NCBI RefSeq assembly: GCF_013343235.1
Contig: NZ_CP040094.1
Span: 6,505,001-6,569,000, forward strand
Length of the DNA: 64,000 bases
Source of the DNA: Nostoc sp. TCL240-02
GTDB lineage: Bacteria; Cyanobacteriota; Cyanobacteriia; Cyanobacteriales; Nostocaceae
Direction of reading: 5' to 3'
Shown here: in pieces, positions 17,019-24,971 of the stretch
Layout of the letters: every line of letters begins with the position of its first letter
Numbering within the stretch: position 1 is the first letter of the stretch
The notes under the pieces: model-generated
Seen by the model: the letters and a program-made list of their open reading frames with translations, nothing else
Database searches by the model: none
What the model was told of the DNA's origin: nothing
Made by a program: the position numbers and the translations under genes

Positions 17019-18095
17019 ATGAAAATTGATCACGTTCATTTCTATGTAGAAGATGCCAAAATGTGGCGAGATTGGTTTGTACACCATCTTGGTTTTCAAC
17101 CAGTAGCCGATCGCACCAATTCATTTCACACTTGTACAGAAGTGGTGAAAAATGGTGATGTCTGCTTTTTTCTATCTTCACCACTGTTGCCTACAAGTCC
17201 AGTAACTGAGTTTCTGCGTCAATATCCACCGGGTGTGGCAGATGTGGCTTTTGCTGTGGAAGATGTGGAAGCTGCGATCGCACAAGCTCAAAAATATGGT
17301 GCTAGAATCCTACAACCCATCCAGGAACGCCAGATAGGTACGGCATTTCTCAAGTGTGGCAAAATTGCCGCCTGGGGTGGACTGACTCATACATTGATAG
17401 AAAAGTCATTTGTCAGCAGTCATTCCTCATTAGTTTTTGACAAAGGACAAATGACAAATGAGAACACTTTTATTGCCATAGATCACATCGTGTTAAATGT
17501 GGCAGTTGGTGAATTAGAAAATGCTGTGGCTTGGTATGAAAATATCTTAGATTTTGAACCCCAGCAGGCTTTTAAAATTAAAACCAACCGTTCTGCTTTA
17601 CACAGCCAGGTGATGGTTTCGCATAACGGTAGCGTCCAATTGCCAATTAATGAACCAGCTTCCAGAAATTCTCAAATTCAGGAATTTTTAGATGTCAATC
17701 GGGGGCCAGGTATTCAACATATTGCCTTACGGACAACTAATCTTGTAAGTGCGATCGCTAAATTTCGCGCCAGTGGTTTATCCTTACTCTCAGTTCCTCA
17801 AACCTATTACACTCAACTAAAACAGCGTCCAGGATTGCCTTTATCACTTTTAGAAATTGAGGCGATCGCTCAACAAGAAATTCTCGTAGACTGGCAAGAA
17901 TATACTTCCGCAGGGGCACAAAAAATCGCGCCCTTATTACTGCAAATTTTCACCCAGCCAATATTTGAACAGCCGACATTTTTCTTTGAATTTATTGAGC
18001 GCCGTTCCCAAGCTAAAGGTTTTGGCGAAGGTAACTTTCGCGCCTTATTTGAAGCTATTGAAAGCGAACAAATTAAACGTGGCACTTTGCAATGA
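17019..18095 (+). CDS. hppD: 4-hydroxyphenylpyruvate dioxygenase
   Basis: A 358-residue non-haem iron dioxygenase built from two vicinal-oxygen-chelate halves. It converts 4-hydroxyphenylpyruvate to homogentisate, the head-group precursor of tocopherol in cyanobacteria. Iron ligands are visible in the C-terminal half: His in IDHIVLNV, His in GIQHIALRT and Glu in TFFFEFIERR, followed by the family signature GFGEGNFRALFEAIE. The N-terminal half (1-128) is a degenerate VOC domain. Between the halves, residues about 129-148 (SFVSSHSSL, then FDKGQMTNEN) are encoded by a tandem-repeat block (17404-17463) that adds a low-complexity linker in frame. Confidence 0.9.
   Translation: MKIDHVHFYVEDAKMWRDWFVHHLGFQPVADRTNSFHTCTEVVKNGDVCFFLSSPLLPTSPVTEFLRQYPPGVADVAFAVEDVEAAIAQAQKYGARILQPIQERQIGTAFLKCGKIAAWGGLTHTLIEKSFVSSHSSLVFDKGQMTNENTFIAIDHIVLNVAVGELENAVAWYENILDFEPQQAFKIKTNRSALHSQVMVSHNGSVQLPINEPASRNSQIQEFLDVNRGPGIQHIALRTTNLVSAIAKFRASGLSLLSVPQTYYTQLKQRPGLPLSLLEIEAIAQQEILVDWQEYTSAGAQKIAPLLLQIFTQPIFEQPTFFFEFIERRSQAKGFGEGNFRALFEAIESEQIKRGTLQ
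17404..17463. repeat. STRR-type block inside hppD
   Basis: GTCATTTGTCAGCAGTCATT on the left and GGACAAATGACAAATGA on the right are heptamer runs in opposite polarity, so the block is also an imperfect inverted repeat. Similar blocks lie in spacers at 31539-31604 and 55381-55463. Here it is translated in frame within the inter-domain linker. Confidence 0.75.
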
Positions 18096-18214
18096 TGCCT
18101 GAGTACAAAATATCAATTGAAATTCAGGCAGACTCCAAAGAAGTTGACTTTGTAGACCTCGAAAAATAGCCATATATCTGAGATAATTTTAATAAAAATT
18201 AACATTTTCCGCCG

Positions 18215-18907
18215 ATGCTAAGACTGATTACTGACTTCGACGGCCCAATTATTGATGTTTCCGAACGGTACTACCGTGTTTATCAATTTTGCTTAGAGAA
18301 AACCCGTCGCCCAAACCAAGAAGTGCAAGAAATGCCGAAAGCGGAATTTTGGCAGTTAAAGCGATCGCGCATTCCCGAAAAACAAATCGCCTTAAATTCA
18401 GGGTTAGACGAAGACCAAGCCCAAGAATTTGCCCAGTTGCGGCGGCAAACTGTGCATACAGAAGCTTATTTCAACTACGACACTCTCGCGCCTGGTGCTG
18501 TGGATGCACTATTAAAAATTCAACAAACTGGAATTGATTTAGCAGTTATGACCATGCGCCGAGTTCGAGAACTAGATTATGCCTTTAAAAAATACGATTT
18601 AGGGAGATTTTTCCGGGAAAATCGTTGTTATTGCCTGAGTAACGACTACGTTAAAACTCGTGATATTGAAGATAAGCCCTTGTTAATGGCTAGGGCATTA
18701 AAAGAACTACCTCCGGTTACTGATACCTGGATGGTAGGAGATACAGAAGCCGACATCACCGCAGCTAAAAAATATGATGTTAAAGTGATGGCTGTGGAAT
18801 GTGGTATCCGCGATCGCACGCAATTGGAACTTTATCACCCCGATTTAATCGTTAAAGATTTCAGCACTGCTGTAGATTTAGTCTTAAAACCCAAACACCT
18901 TGTTTAG
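18215..18907 (+). CDS. HAD-superfamily hydrolase
   Basis: A 230-residue predicted phosphatase. Motif I is LITDFDGPIID with nucleophile Asp and the usual second Asp; motif II is probably AVMTMRR; Lys is in VKTRDIEDKP; motif IV is MVGDTEADITAAK. Residues about 15-85 form a helical cap. The arrangement resembles phosphoglycolate-phosphatase-like HAD enzymes, but the DGP variant and cap do not allow a substrate call. Cytoplasmic, no signal peptide. Confidence 0.82.
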   Translation: MLRLITDFDGPIIDVSERYYRVYQFCLEKTRRPNQEVQEMPKAEFWQLKRSRIPEKQIALNSGLDEDQAQEFAQLRRQTVHTEAYFNYDTLAPGAVDALLKIQQTGIDLAVMTMRRVRELDYAFKKYDLGRFFRENRCYCLSNDYVKTRDIEDKPLLMARALKELPPVTDTWMVGDTEADITAAKKYDVKVMAVECGIRDRTQLELYHPDLIVKDFSTAVDLVLKPKHLV

Positions 18908-18956
18908 AAAGGCTCTGTAGCTCTAACAGATTCAATTAATCGTACAAATCAAAGCA

Positions 18957-18982
18957 GGAGTCAGAATACATATTCTGACTCC
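18957..18982. repeat. Perfect 12-bp-arm hairpin after the HAD gene
   Basis: GGAGTCAGAATA and TATTCTGACTCC are perfect inverted arms separated by CA. The arms share the GAGTCAGAAT core with the elements at 11474-11587 and 21519-21702. It lies between convergent genes and may aid termination. Confidence 0.65.
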
Positions 18983-19054
18983 TAACTCTAGATATTTGAG
19001 AAGAACACACATAAACCATGTATTCTTTATGGAAATTTGCTTACACCTAGTGGT

Positions 19055-19684
19055 TTACCGTAGAAAACTACTAACCAACCACAACAATATAAACGTTACT
19101 ACAGTAGAGAACTGATTCGTTCCCAGATTGGTGAATGATGATATTTGTGGTAAGAGCCAGCTAGCAACTAGTCCCCCAGCGATTAAGCCAATGATTAAAC
19201 TTATCAGGGTAAACAAAACTGCTCGGCCAAATTTGCCTTCTTTACGATTGAGAAAGTAAATACTGGTGCCTACCCCAACCACCAATGCTAACTGCAAAAT
19301 CTGCTCGCCTCCCTCTGGGTAAAACAAGCTGATAGAACTCAAACCAAGAAACCAAGCTCCTGGTAAAAGTATATCCGCAGGTGTTGGTTGATCCAGCATC
19401 CGTTGCAGCCATGCAGGTGACTGCTCACGAGGCGTTGGACTTTCTTTAGGAGGTGATTGCACTCGCAACTCTGGAAACCGGATGCGCTCAGGAACTTTAA
19501 TTTTACCTTCCTGGCGCATCCGTAAGCGATCCATTAAAATCGCATCGTAAGCCGCTTCAATTACTTCTAAATGCTTGGCATCGCCACTGTGTTGCTCGAA
19601 TAGGCGATTACGAGCATCCTGAATTTCATCGAAGCTAGCCTCTTCTGATACCCCAAGTTTTTCGTAGGGATTTTGATCGCTCAT
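19055..19684 (-). CDS. CPP1-like membrane protein with a J-like domain
   Basis: A 209-residue protein. Residues 1-60 (NPYEKLGVSEEASFDEIQ and EVIEAAYDAILMDRLR) look like a degenerate J domain lacking the HPD tripeptide. Residues 60-105 are a proline-rich linker (PKESPTPREQSPAWLQRM). Four hydrophobic helices follow to the C-terminus. This is the layout of the CPP1-like (DUF3353) family; the plant chloroplast member stabilises the light-dependent protochlorophyllide oxidoreductase. In cyanobacteria a holdase-like role at membranes is inferred only. No neighbouring tetrapyrrole gene except hemL, 5 kb away. Confidence 0.82.
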   Translation of the reverse strand: MSDQNPYEKLGVSEEASFDEIQDARNRLFEQHSGDAKHLEVIEAAYDAILMDRLRMRQEGKIKVPERIRFPELRVQSPPKESPTPREQSPAWLQRMLDQPTPADILLPGAWFLGLSSISLFYPEGGEQILQLALVVGVGTSIYFLNRKEGKFGRAVLFTLISLIIGLIAGGLVASWLLPQISSFTNLGTNQFSTVVTFILLWLVSSFLR

Positions 19685-20299
19685 GGGAGTTTGTTACTTC
19701 AGCCTCAGTCAGCGGCAGTCTTTTGTCGAATAAAAAACAGTTTTAGGTTTTGTTTTAATCGAAACTAAAGTCTCCACTTAATTTTATGCCCTACCAGGAT
19801 AGTAGCACGGGTTAGTTTAATTGACTTTGTAATTTCAACTATAGTCACTTTAACATATCGCTATAACTCCGTGTATACCCTCATGTCGTTGCTTAATTCT
19901 GGCTTTAATCTAGAATTTGAACGGAGAGTACCTAAAATCCAGAGTTTTTATGAAAAAATCAATTTTCCTGCTTTCAATTTGGCAAAATTACTGTGCCCTA
20001 ATAGAATTTTTTAATTATACTGAATAATCGCTTGTGGTATATATCCGCATATCGATTTAAAATTGAAACGTTTTAAGTTGCCATCTAACTAGAACTATTA
20101 CGGCTAAAGTCAGAGCGCCTATCTACTGTGGCTAAAAGAAGTTTCGCGTTTTCATCGCCCACATTTCTGATTACAGTATTTATTTGTGAATGATCGGGAT
20201 TCCCATACCGTAGCCATGTAGATTCTTAGTTAGTCCCAAAGTGGTAACTGCGTTTTTACGCAACCCTCTTGTTAATCTTACGAATTTTTGTGCAAAGTA
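19685..20299. other. Divergent spacer between the CPP1-like gene and a response regulator
   Basis: About 615 bp without a credible coding frame and without a tRNA-like fold that I can recognise. It must contain the promoters of two divergent genes, but no convincing -35/-10 pair or operator could be singled out. Confidence 0.4.
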
Positions 20300-21025
20300 A
20301 TGGTCATGGCTCCTGCCAAGATTCTTGTAGTTGACGACGATCCTGCGGTTCGGAATTTAATCCAACGCTTTTTGATTAAACAGAACTATCAGGTGGAGGC
20401 TGCCGAAGATGGAAAGACAGCCTTAGCTCTATTTGAGCAATTTAACCCTGATTTGGTGATTCTAGACGTGAATCTACCAGATGTAACGGGGTTTAACCTT
20501 TGCCAAGAGATGCAAAGTCGTAATGGTGTTTTTGTTCTGATGTTGACTAGCCGTGCTGACGAAGCTGACAAAATTCGCGGCTTTGCCAAAGGTGCTGACG
20601 ACTATCTCACCAAGCCTTTTGGGTTGGGAGAGCTAGAAGTCAGAGTCGGAGCTATTTTGAGACGTCAGCGAGTGATAACTACTGCCGAGCAGAAACGCTT
20701 GGTATTTGAAAAACTGATGATTGATCCGGTGCGACGGGAGGTAGCACTTAATAACCAAGCAGTACCCTTAACTGCGCTGGAATTTGACTTGTTGCATTTT
20801 TTAGCAAGTCATCCCGGTCGAGTTTGGCGACGGGCAGAACTAATCCAAGAGGTGTGGGACTATGAATATGTCGGCGACCAACGGGTTGTAGATGTACATA
20901 TTGGTCAAATTCGCAAGAAGATTGAAATTGATGCTAGTCAGCCAGCATTAATTCAAACTGTACGTGGCGTAGGCTATAAGTTTGAATCTCCTGCTCACCC
21001 CCAACATTTGGAAGCCAAGTCCTGA
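20300..21025 (+). CDS. OmpR/PhoB-family response regulator
   Basis: A 241-residue two-domain regulator, starting at the ATG of MVMAPAKILVVDDDP; another ATG two codons later is equally possible. The receiver domain (about 5-120) has the acidic pair VVDDDP, phospho-acceptor Asp in LVILDVNLPD, Thr/Ser in MLTSRAD and Lys in LTKPFG. The C-terminal winged-helix DNA-binding domain (about 135-232) includes LTALEFDLLHFLASHPGRV and VVDVHIGQIRKKIE. No sensor kinase is adjacent, so the cognate kinase is elsewhere. The specific orthologue (PhoB, RpaA/B, ManR and so on) could not be decided. Confidence 0.88.
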   Translation: MVMAPAKILVVDDDPAVRNLIQRFLIKQNYQVEAAEDGKTALALFEQFNPDLVILDVNLPDVTGFNLCQEMQSRNGVFVLMLTSRADEADKIRGFAKGADDYLTKPFGLGELEVRVGAILRRQRVITTAEQKRLVFEKLMIDPVRREVALNNQAVPLTALEFDLLHFLASHPGRVWRRAELIQEVWDYEYVGDQRVVDVHIGQIRKKIEIDASQPALIQTVRGVGYKFESPAHPQHLEAKS

Positions 21026-21428
21026 GTCTATAGTCTAGAGTTTTTTAACTCTTGACTGTTGACTCTTGGGGTAGTGATTAGTGAATTTCTTTAGCTTTAG
21101 TAAAAGACAAATTTAGACAATTAAACATAGATAGAATTGCTCAAATACTGACCAGACAGTTATTTGAAATATTGATTTATCAGTTTAAGACAGTGGACAG
21201 TCAAAGAAAGTCTACTGAAAAATATTTCTTTGGATCTGACTGTTTTGGCAGATATGTGCTTAGGTGAAGTTTGTAGGGGCGCATAGCTTGTCAATTTAAC
21301 CTGCAATCGGCGCTTATAAACCTCATCTACACGGGACTTTACCTGTCTTTGCAGGTTTTATAACAAGCAGCTTAAGCCCCTTGTTCTTTCTTGCCCAGGC
21401 TCTAAGTTGACACTAATGTAAAAATACG

Positions 21429-21472
21429 TATACGCAGTAGGAGCAATTCATGAATTGCTCCTACTGCGTATA
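21429..21472. repeat. Perfect 44-bp palindrome
   Basis: TATACGCAGTAGGAGCAATT followed by CA and its exact complement TG...TATA: 22-nt arms with no spacer. The core GGAGCAATTCATGAATTGCTCC is shared in variant form (GGGGCAATTCATGAATTGCC) with 54134-54159, marking a dispersed palindromic family. Confidence 0.85.
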
Positions 21473-21518
21473 GTTTTGAGCAAGTTATAGAGCAGAATCT
21501 ACTGATTCTTTTTATAGA

Positions 21519-21702
21519 AACAGAATTCAGGAGTCAGGAGCCAGAATTCAGTTGCGTATTTTGTGCGACTGGTGGATGAATCCAGGGGTTAAAGACCCCC
21601 ACTAAATTTGCATATTTAGTCGTCAACAATACAGTGGCGGGTCTGGTCTGAATCCCCCACTGATTCATTCTGACTCCTGAATTCTGACTTCTGAATTCTT
21701 CT
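21519..21702. repeat. Large inverted-repeat element (about 180 bp)
   Basis: Outer arms ACAGAATTCAGGAGTCAGGA and TCTGACTCCTGAATTCTGAC are inverted. Inside lie GGGGTTAAAGACCCCCACTA and GGCGGGTCTGGTCTGAATCC, which form further hairpins. It resembles non-autonomous palindromic elements repeated in Nostoc genomes and shares its arms with 11474-11587. Confidence 0.7.
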
Positions 21703-21757
21703 TCAATGTAATATTGCTCCGATATGCTTAATCGCTATTAGATCAAATCCCATTTAT

Positions 21758-21778
21758 GGGGCACGGTTTGTCGTGCCC
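21758..21778. repeat. Short hairpin near the 3' end of the DUF2811 gene
   Basis: GGGCACG and CGTGCCC flank a six-base loop. It lies downstream of a leftward gene ending at 21812 and could contribute to termination, though no T tract follows on the minus strand. Confidence 0.5.
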
Positions 21779-21811
21779 ACATTAGAGTATGAGCGAGAAT
21801 AACGCCCGTAC

Positions 21812-22066
21812 CTACGGAGTATCTAATAGATTAGCTGTTGCGGGTGAATCGATACTGGGCGTTTCTACTGAGGAGTGGTGGAATAAAGTTTCCAGATAGA
21901 CTCGGGCAGCCCGGCGATCGCTATCTCCATTTTGGAGTAAAAACAATGATAGTGCCGCCGTCAATACCCTATTTTCATCCCAATCGGGATGGGTTTCTAA
22001 ATAGTGTTTTAAGGATTCGTGGAGTGTTTCGGGAATTTCTGTAAAGATGCTAACCGTTGATTTCAT
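21812..22066 (-). CDS. DUF2811 protein
   Basis: An 84-residue small protein. It contains VSIFTEIPETLHESLKHYLE followed by HPDWDENRVLTAALSLFLLQ, which matches the cyanobacterial DUF2811 family, a short helical domain of unknown function. The C-terminal 20 residues are unstructured. The ATG at 22066 is preceded on the minus strand by AGGAGGAAA, a strong ribosome binding site, supporting a real gene. Confidence 0.75.
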   Translation of the reverse strand: MKSTVSIFTEIPETLHESLKHYLETHPDWDENRVLTAALSLFLLQNGDSDRRAARVYLETLFHHSSVETPSIDSPATANLLDTP

Positions 22067-22135
22067 GAGATTTTCCTCCTATGAGGATAATCAAAAGGGA
22101 CAAGTTGCTTGCGGTAAAGCGCCAATTGGCTTCCT

Positions 22136-22229
22136 CACCCTTACGGGTGATGCCTCCGGCACGCCAAGGGCGAACGGTAGTAACTCAAGAGGGGAAACCC
22201 CCTTGGCGCTAGCCTCTCCCTTTGGGAGA
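22136..22229. repeat. Interspersed repeat with three hairpins
   Basis: CACCC-ttac-GGGTG (22136-22149), CGCCAAGGG paired with CCCTTGGCG (22162-22170 and 22200-22208), and TCTCCC-ttt-GGGAGA (22215-22229) lie in series. The GCCTCCGGCACGCCAAGGGC block is characteristic of Nostoc interspersed repeats. Confidence 0.7.
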
Positions 22230-22427
22230 AGACCGAACTACCTCACCACTCTTTTGCCATCCCGACAATCTACGCCCACATCTCAGGTAATATATTTTAC
22301 ACATTTGATGCCAACGGTTGAACGAACTACAAGAGCAAGCCGAATCATTGTGCGCCAAGAGGGGGTGGGTTTGTCAATGCTGCGAAATGTTAAAAATGAT
22401 TGTATAAAAAATAAATACGAACGAGAT

Positions 22428-22450
22428 AATAGGCATTTAAGCCTATTTTT
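22428..22450 (+). terminator. Terminator-like hairpin with no upstream gene
   Basis: AATAGGC-ATTTAA-GCCTATT followed by TTTC forms a 7-bp stem with a U-rich tail on the plus strand. No plus-strand gene ends here, so it could terminate an unannotated small RNA starting between 22230 and 22400, or be a relic. Confidence 0.45.
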
Positions 22451-22552
22451 CGTTACTTTACTTTATAAAAACTCAGTCCTTGAAGTTCTTTGCCACTGTT
22501 AATTAACAATCCCCAGTCAGAGGGTAAGAAGCCCATTAGTTCGTAATCAACC

Positions 22553-22594
22553 TGTGGAAAACTGCTAAAATCCCTGTGGAAACCCTGTGGAATG
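22553..22594 (-). promoter_or_regulatory. Cluster of three DnaA-box-like motifs
   Basis: TGTGGAAAA (22553-22561), TGTGGAAAC (22575-22583) and TGTGGAATG (22586-22594) lie in the same orientation. The first is the exact complement of TTTTCCACA, a known cyanobacterial DnaA box; the others differ by one and two bases. They lie about 50 bp upstream of an MFS gene. Confidence 0.35.
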
Positions 22595-22645
22595 AGTGAG
22601 AAAAATAGCAGCCAATGATAAGAATTACAAAAATGTCACCAAACT

Positions 22646-23917
22646 ATGACATCTAAACTCATGAAATTAGCTTCTCAATCTCAGCTATCATCGTGGCTGC
22701 CCTCAATACATCCTCAAGTCTGGATTTTTGCAATAGGTAGATTTCTCTCGGAAGTTGGAACTGGCTGTACCCTGTTTTACGCCCCCATCTTTTTTGTGAA
22801 TGAAGTTGGTTTATCTGCAACCAGTGTTGGGGTAGCCTTGGGTAGCGCCTCGATTTCCGGCATTGTAGGGAGGATTGTAGGTGGTTCTTTGGCTGATTCT
22901 GAACACTGGGGCCGTCGCCGCACTTTGTTGCTAGCGACGGCGATTTCAGCAATTGCTTCTCTGGTTTTAGCTGCAACCAATGATTTTACTACTTTGGTAA
23001 TTGGTAGCTTGATTAGCGGTTTAGGGATAGGTTTCTATTGGCCGGCGGCTGAAGCTGTTGTTGCTGACGCTAGCCAGATTGACAATCGCCGCGAAACTTT
23101 TGCGATCGCACGACTGGCTGATAATCTTGGGTTAGCGATCGGAATTGCGCTTGCTGGATTTTTAATCGCGGTAATTGGGAGTTATCGATGGCTATTTGTG
23201 ATTGATGCCATTTCTTTTCTGCTGTTTTTTGGGGTTGTCTATGTGGGAATTAGTAAAACTGAACAACCGCAGATGGGGAAATCTGAAAAGACAGAACATT
23301 TTGCTTCTTGGATGGCAGTATTAAGCGATCGCCGTTTCCTGGTCTACATCGCAGTTAATATATTCTTTACAATTTATATTTCTCAAATTCATAGCACCCT
23401 GCCGCTTTACTTCAAAAACTTTGTTATCAAAAGTACTACTGAAGGATTTGCTCAAACTACTATTAGCGTTCTATTTGCTTGGCATCTGGTGCTAGCTATA
23501 ATTTGTCAATTACCTGTCACCAGTGCCTTAAAACGCTGTTCTCACACACTCGCGCTTACTGTTTCTGCGATTCTCTGGGCAGTTGGTTTTGGATTGATTT
23601 GGGTAAGCGGCACTGCCCCATCTGATAATTTAGTTTGGGTAGCGTTGGCATTGGGAGTATTCGCAGTTGCAATTGTTTCTTATACCCCATCAGCTGCCTC
23701 TTTAGTCACTGAGTTAGCCCCGGAAAATAAACGTGGCGTTTATTTCTCCGTTAACGCTGTGTGCTGGGCTATTGGGTCTTTTATTGGTCATCCGTTGGGT
23801 GGATGGGCATTAGATCAACCGCGAGTTATTACAGATAGTTACTGGCTAGGATTTCCCTTGAGTGTGCTGATTGTCGTGATGATTCTACAGTATCTCAATC
23901 GAATTTTGCCTGAGTAG
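22646..23917 (+). CDS. MFS transporter
   Basis: A 423-residue inner-membrane transporter with about twelve transmembrane helices in two bundles of six. Between helices 2 and 3 is GGSLADSEHWGRRRTLLLAT, matching the MFS motif A pattern (G-x-LAD-x-x-GRRR). The family resembles the drug:H+ antiporter-1 type (MdtH/YajR-like), but the substrate is unknown. The start is the ATG at 22646, although a weak ribosome site leaves the downstream ATG at 22661 possible. It converges with hisIE, only 8 bp between the two stop codons. Confidence 0.88.
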   Translation: MTSKLMKLASQSQLSSWLPSIHPQVWIFAIGRFLSEVGTGCTLFYAPIFFVNEVGLSATSVGVALGSASISGIVGRIVGGSLADSEHWGRRRTLLLATAISAIASLVLAATNDFTTLVIGSLISGLGIGFYWPAAEAVVADASQIDNRRETFAIARLADNLGLAIGIALAGFLIAVIGSYRWLFVIDAISFLLFFGVVYVGISKTEQPQMGKSEKTEHFASWMAVLSDRRFLVYIAVNIFFTIYISQIHSTLPLYFKNFVIKSTTEGFAQTTISVLFAWHLVLAIICQLPVTSALKRCSHTLALTVSAILWAVGFGLIWVSGTAPSDNLVWVALALGVFAVAIVSYTPSAASLVTELAPENKRGVYFSVNAVCWAIGSFIGHPLGGWALDQPRVITDSYWLGFPLSVLIVVMILQYLNRILPE

Positions 23918-23925
23918 GGCTAACT

Positions 23926-24576
23926 CTATTGACGACGTTCTTGTAACTTCCGATATACCGCTTTTAAATCAACTTTATGGTGAGCTAAGGCAACTAAAGT
24001 ATGATATAGCAAATCAGCCACTTCACCTGCGATCGCATCTGCTTCATCATCCTTAAAAGCCATAACCACCTCGGCGGTTTCCTCACCGATCTTTTTCAGA
24101 ATTTTGTTGTCGCCACCTGCGAATAACTTACAGGTATAAGAACTTTCTGTAGGATTATCGCGGCGATCGCATATTATTTGAAACAATTGCGACAATGTAT
24201 CCCCTGGTGGTGGGACAATATTTCCTTCTATTTGGTGAAAGCAACTACGTTCTCCAGTATGGCAAGCAACATCTCCTAGTTGCTCTACCCCGATGAGCAA
24301 CGCATCACTATCACAGTCATAACGGATACTTTGCACTTTTTGAATATGTCCAGAAGTCGCCCCCTTGTGCCATAATTCTTGCCGAGAACGACTCCAAAAC
24401 CAAGTTTCTTCAGTTTCCAAAGTTTTTTGTAACGACTCTTGATTCATCCACGCCATCATTAAGACAGTGCCATCCAAATAATCTTGGACAATTGCAGGCA
24501 CTAGACCCCGTTCATCGTAGCGAATTTTTTCAACAGGGATGGCGTAATGGAGCGATCGCGAATCGTTAGAAGACAT
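23926..24576 (-). CDS. hisIE: Bifunctional phosphoribosyl-AMP cyclohydrolase / phosphoribosyl-ATP pyrophosphatase
   Basis: A 216-residue fusion performing steps 2 and 3 of histidine synthesis. HisI part (about 15-115): [18 protein letters not shown], then [20 protein letters not shown] and the metal-binding block [14 protein letters not shown] with CHTGERSCF. HisE part (about 125-214): [20 protein letters not shown] and [17 protein letters not shown], with the EE-x-x-E chain of the MazG-like fold. Both active sites look complete. Isolated from other his genes, as is usual in cyanobacteria. Confidence 0.95.
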   Translation of the reverse strand: MSSNDSRSLHYAIPVEKIRYDERGLVPAIVQDYLDGTVLMMAWMNQESLQKTLETEETWFWSRSRQELWHKGATSGHIQKVQSIRYDCDSDALLIGVEQLGDVACHTGERSCFHQIEGNIVPPPGDTLSQLFQIICDRRDNPTESSYTCKLFAGGDNKILKKIGEETAEVVMAFKDDEADAIAGEVADLLYHTLVALAHHKVDLKAVYRKLQERRQ

Positions 24577-24677
24577 ACCAACTAGTTTGCTCTAATGAGA
24601 ATAAATCATGAATTTACGATACCATTCTGAATAGAGTAACTGATATGTTTTTTTGAATTTCACTATCTTCTCTAGCT

Positions 24678-24866
24678 CTAAACAAGAACATTCCGCTCCA
24701 TAGCAGACTGCATCTTGACAGCACTTAACGCAACTTTGTGAGCTTTTGATGCCTCACCATACCAATGGATGGCCGAGTTAAAAGCTGCTCGGTAAAGATC
24801 CTGGTATGCTTCAGATAATCGAGTTTGAATATCTAAAGGCAAATCTTTATTTGACTTGTATAACAT
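24678..24866 (-). CDS. ChaB-family small protein
   Basis: A 62-residue protein: LPLDIQTRLSEAYQDLYRAA, then FNSAIHWYGEASKAHKVALS. This resembles the ChaB domain (LP..v...LP..AQ.iY..AFN.A...Y....AHrvAW.AVk). ChaB was named as a cation-transport regulator, but its biochemical role is unclear. Here the typical W after AHKVA is replaced by L. Length is normal for the family. Confidence 0.7.
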   Translation of the reverse strand: MLYKSNKDLPLDIQTRLSEAYQDLYRAAFNSAIHWYGEASKAHKVALSAVKMQSAMERNVLV

Positions 24867-24971
24867 GTTCTTATTTTTTAGTTCAGCTATTTATATATGA
24901 TAGAAATTCTAAGTACTTTTTGACACTATCCTAAGATAGAGCTTTTTATTGCCCACTGTTAGGAGAGAACC

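Larger units (their letters stand above)
21026..21811. other. Repeat-rich spacer
   Basis: About 790 bp between the regulator and DUF2811 gene with no plausible reading frame. It is packed with palindromes: a 44-bp perfect palindrome, a 180-bp inverted-repeat element and a small hairpin (all listed). Confidence 0.6.
22067..22645. other. Spacer with repeats, an orphan terminator and DnaA-box-like sites
   Basis: No convincing gene is seen. From left to right it holds a three-hairpin repeat, a terminator-like hairpin without an upstream gene, and a cluster of TGTGGAA motifs, each described separately. An open plus-strand frame exists across the repeat but its translation is repeat-derived and low in information. 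Confidence 0.5.

Noticed and set aside
22047..22502. Plus-strand open frame of about 150 codons
   Set aside because: Its sequence runs through the DUF2811 start region and a three-hairpin interspersed repeat, with no homology.
22553..22594. Chromosomal origin of replication
   Set aside because: Only three imperfect boxes, no adjacent dnaA or dnaN and no obvious AT-rich unwinding element; kept only as a low-confidence site.
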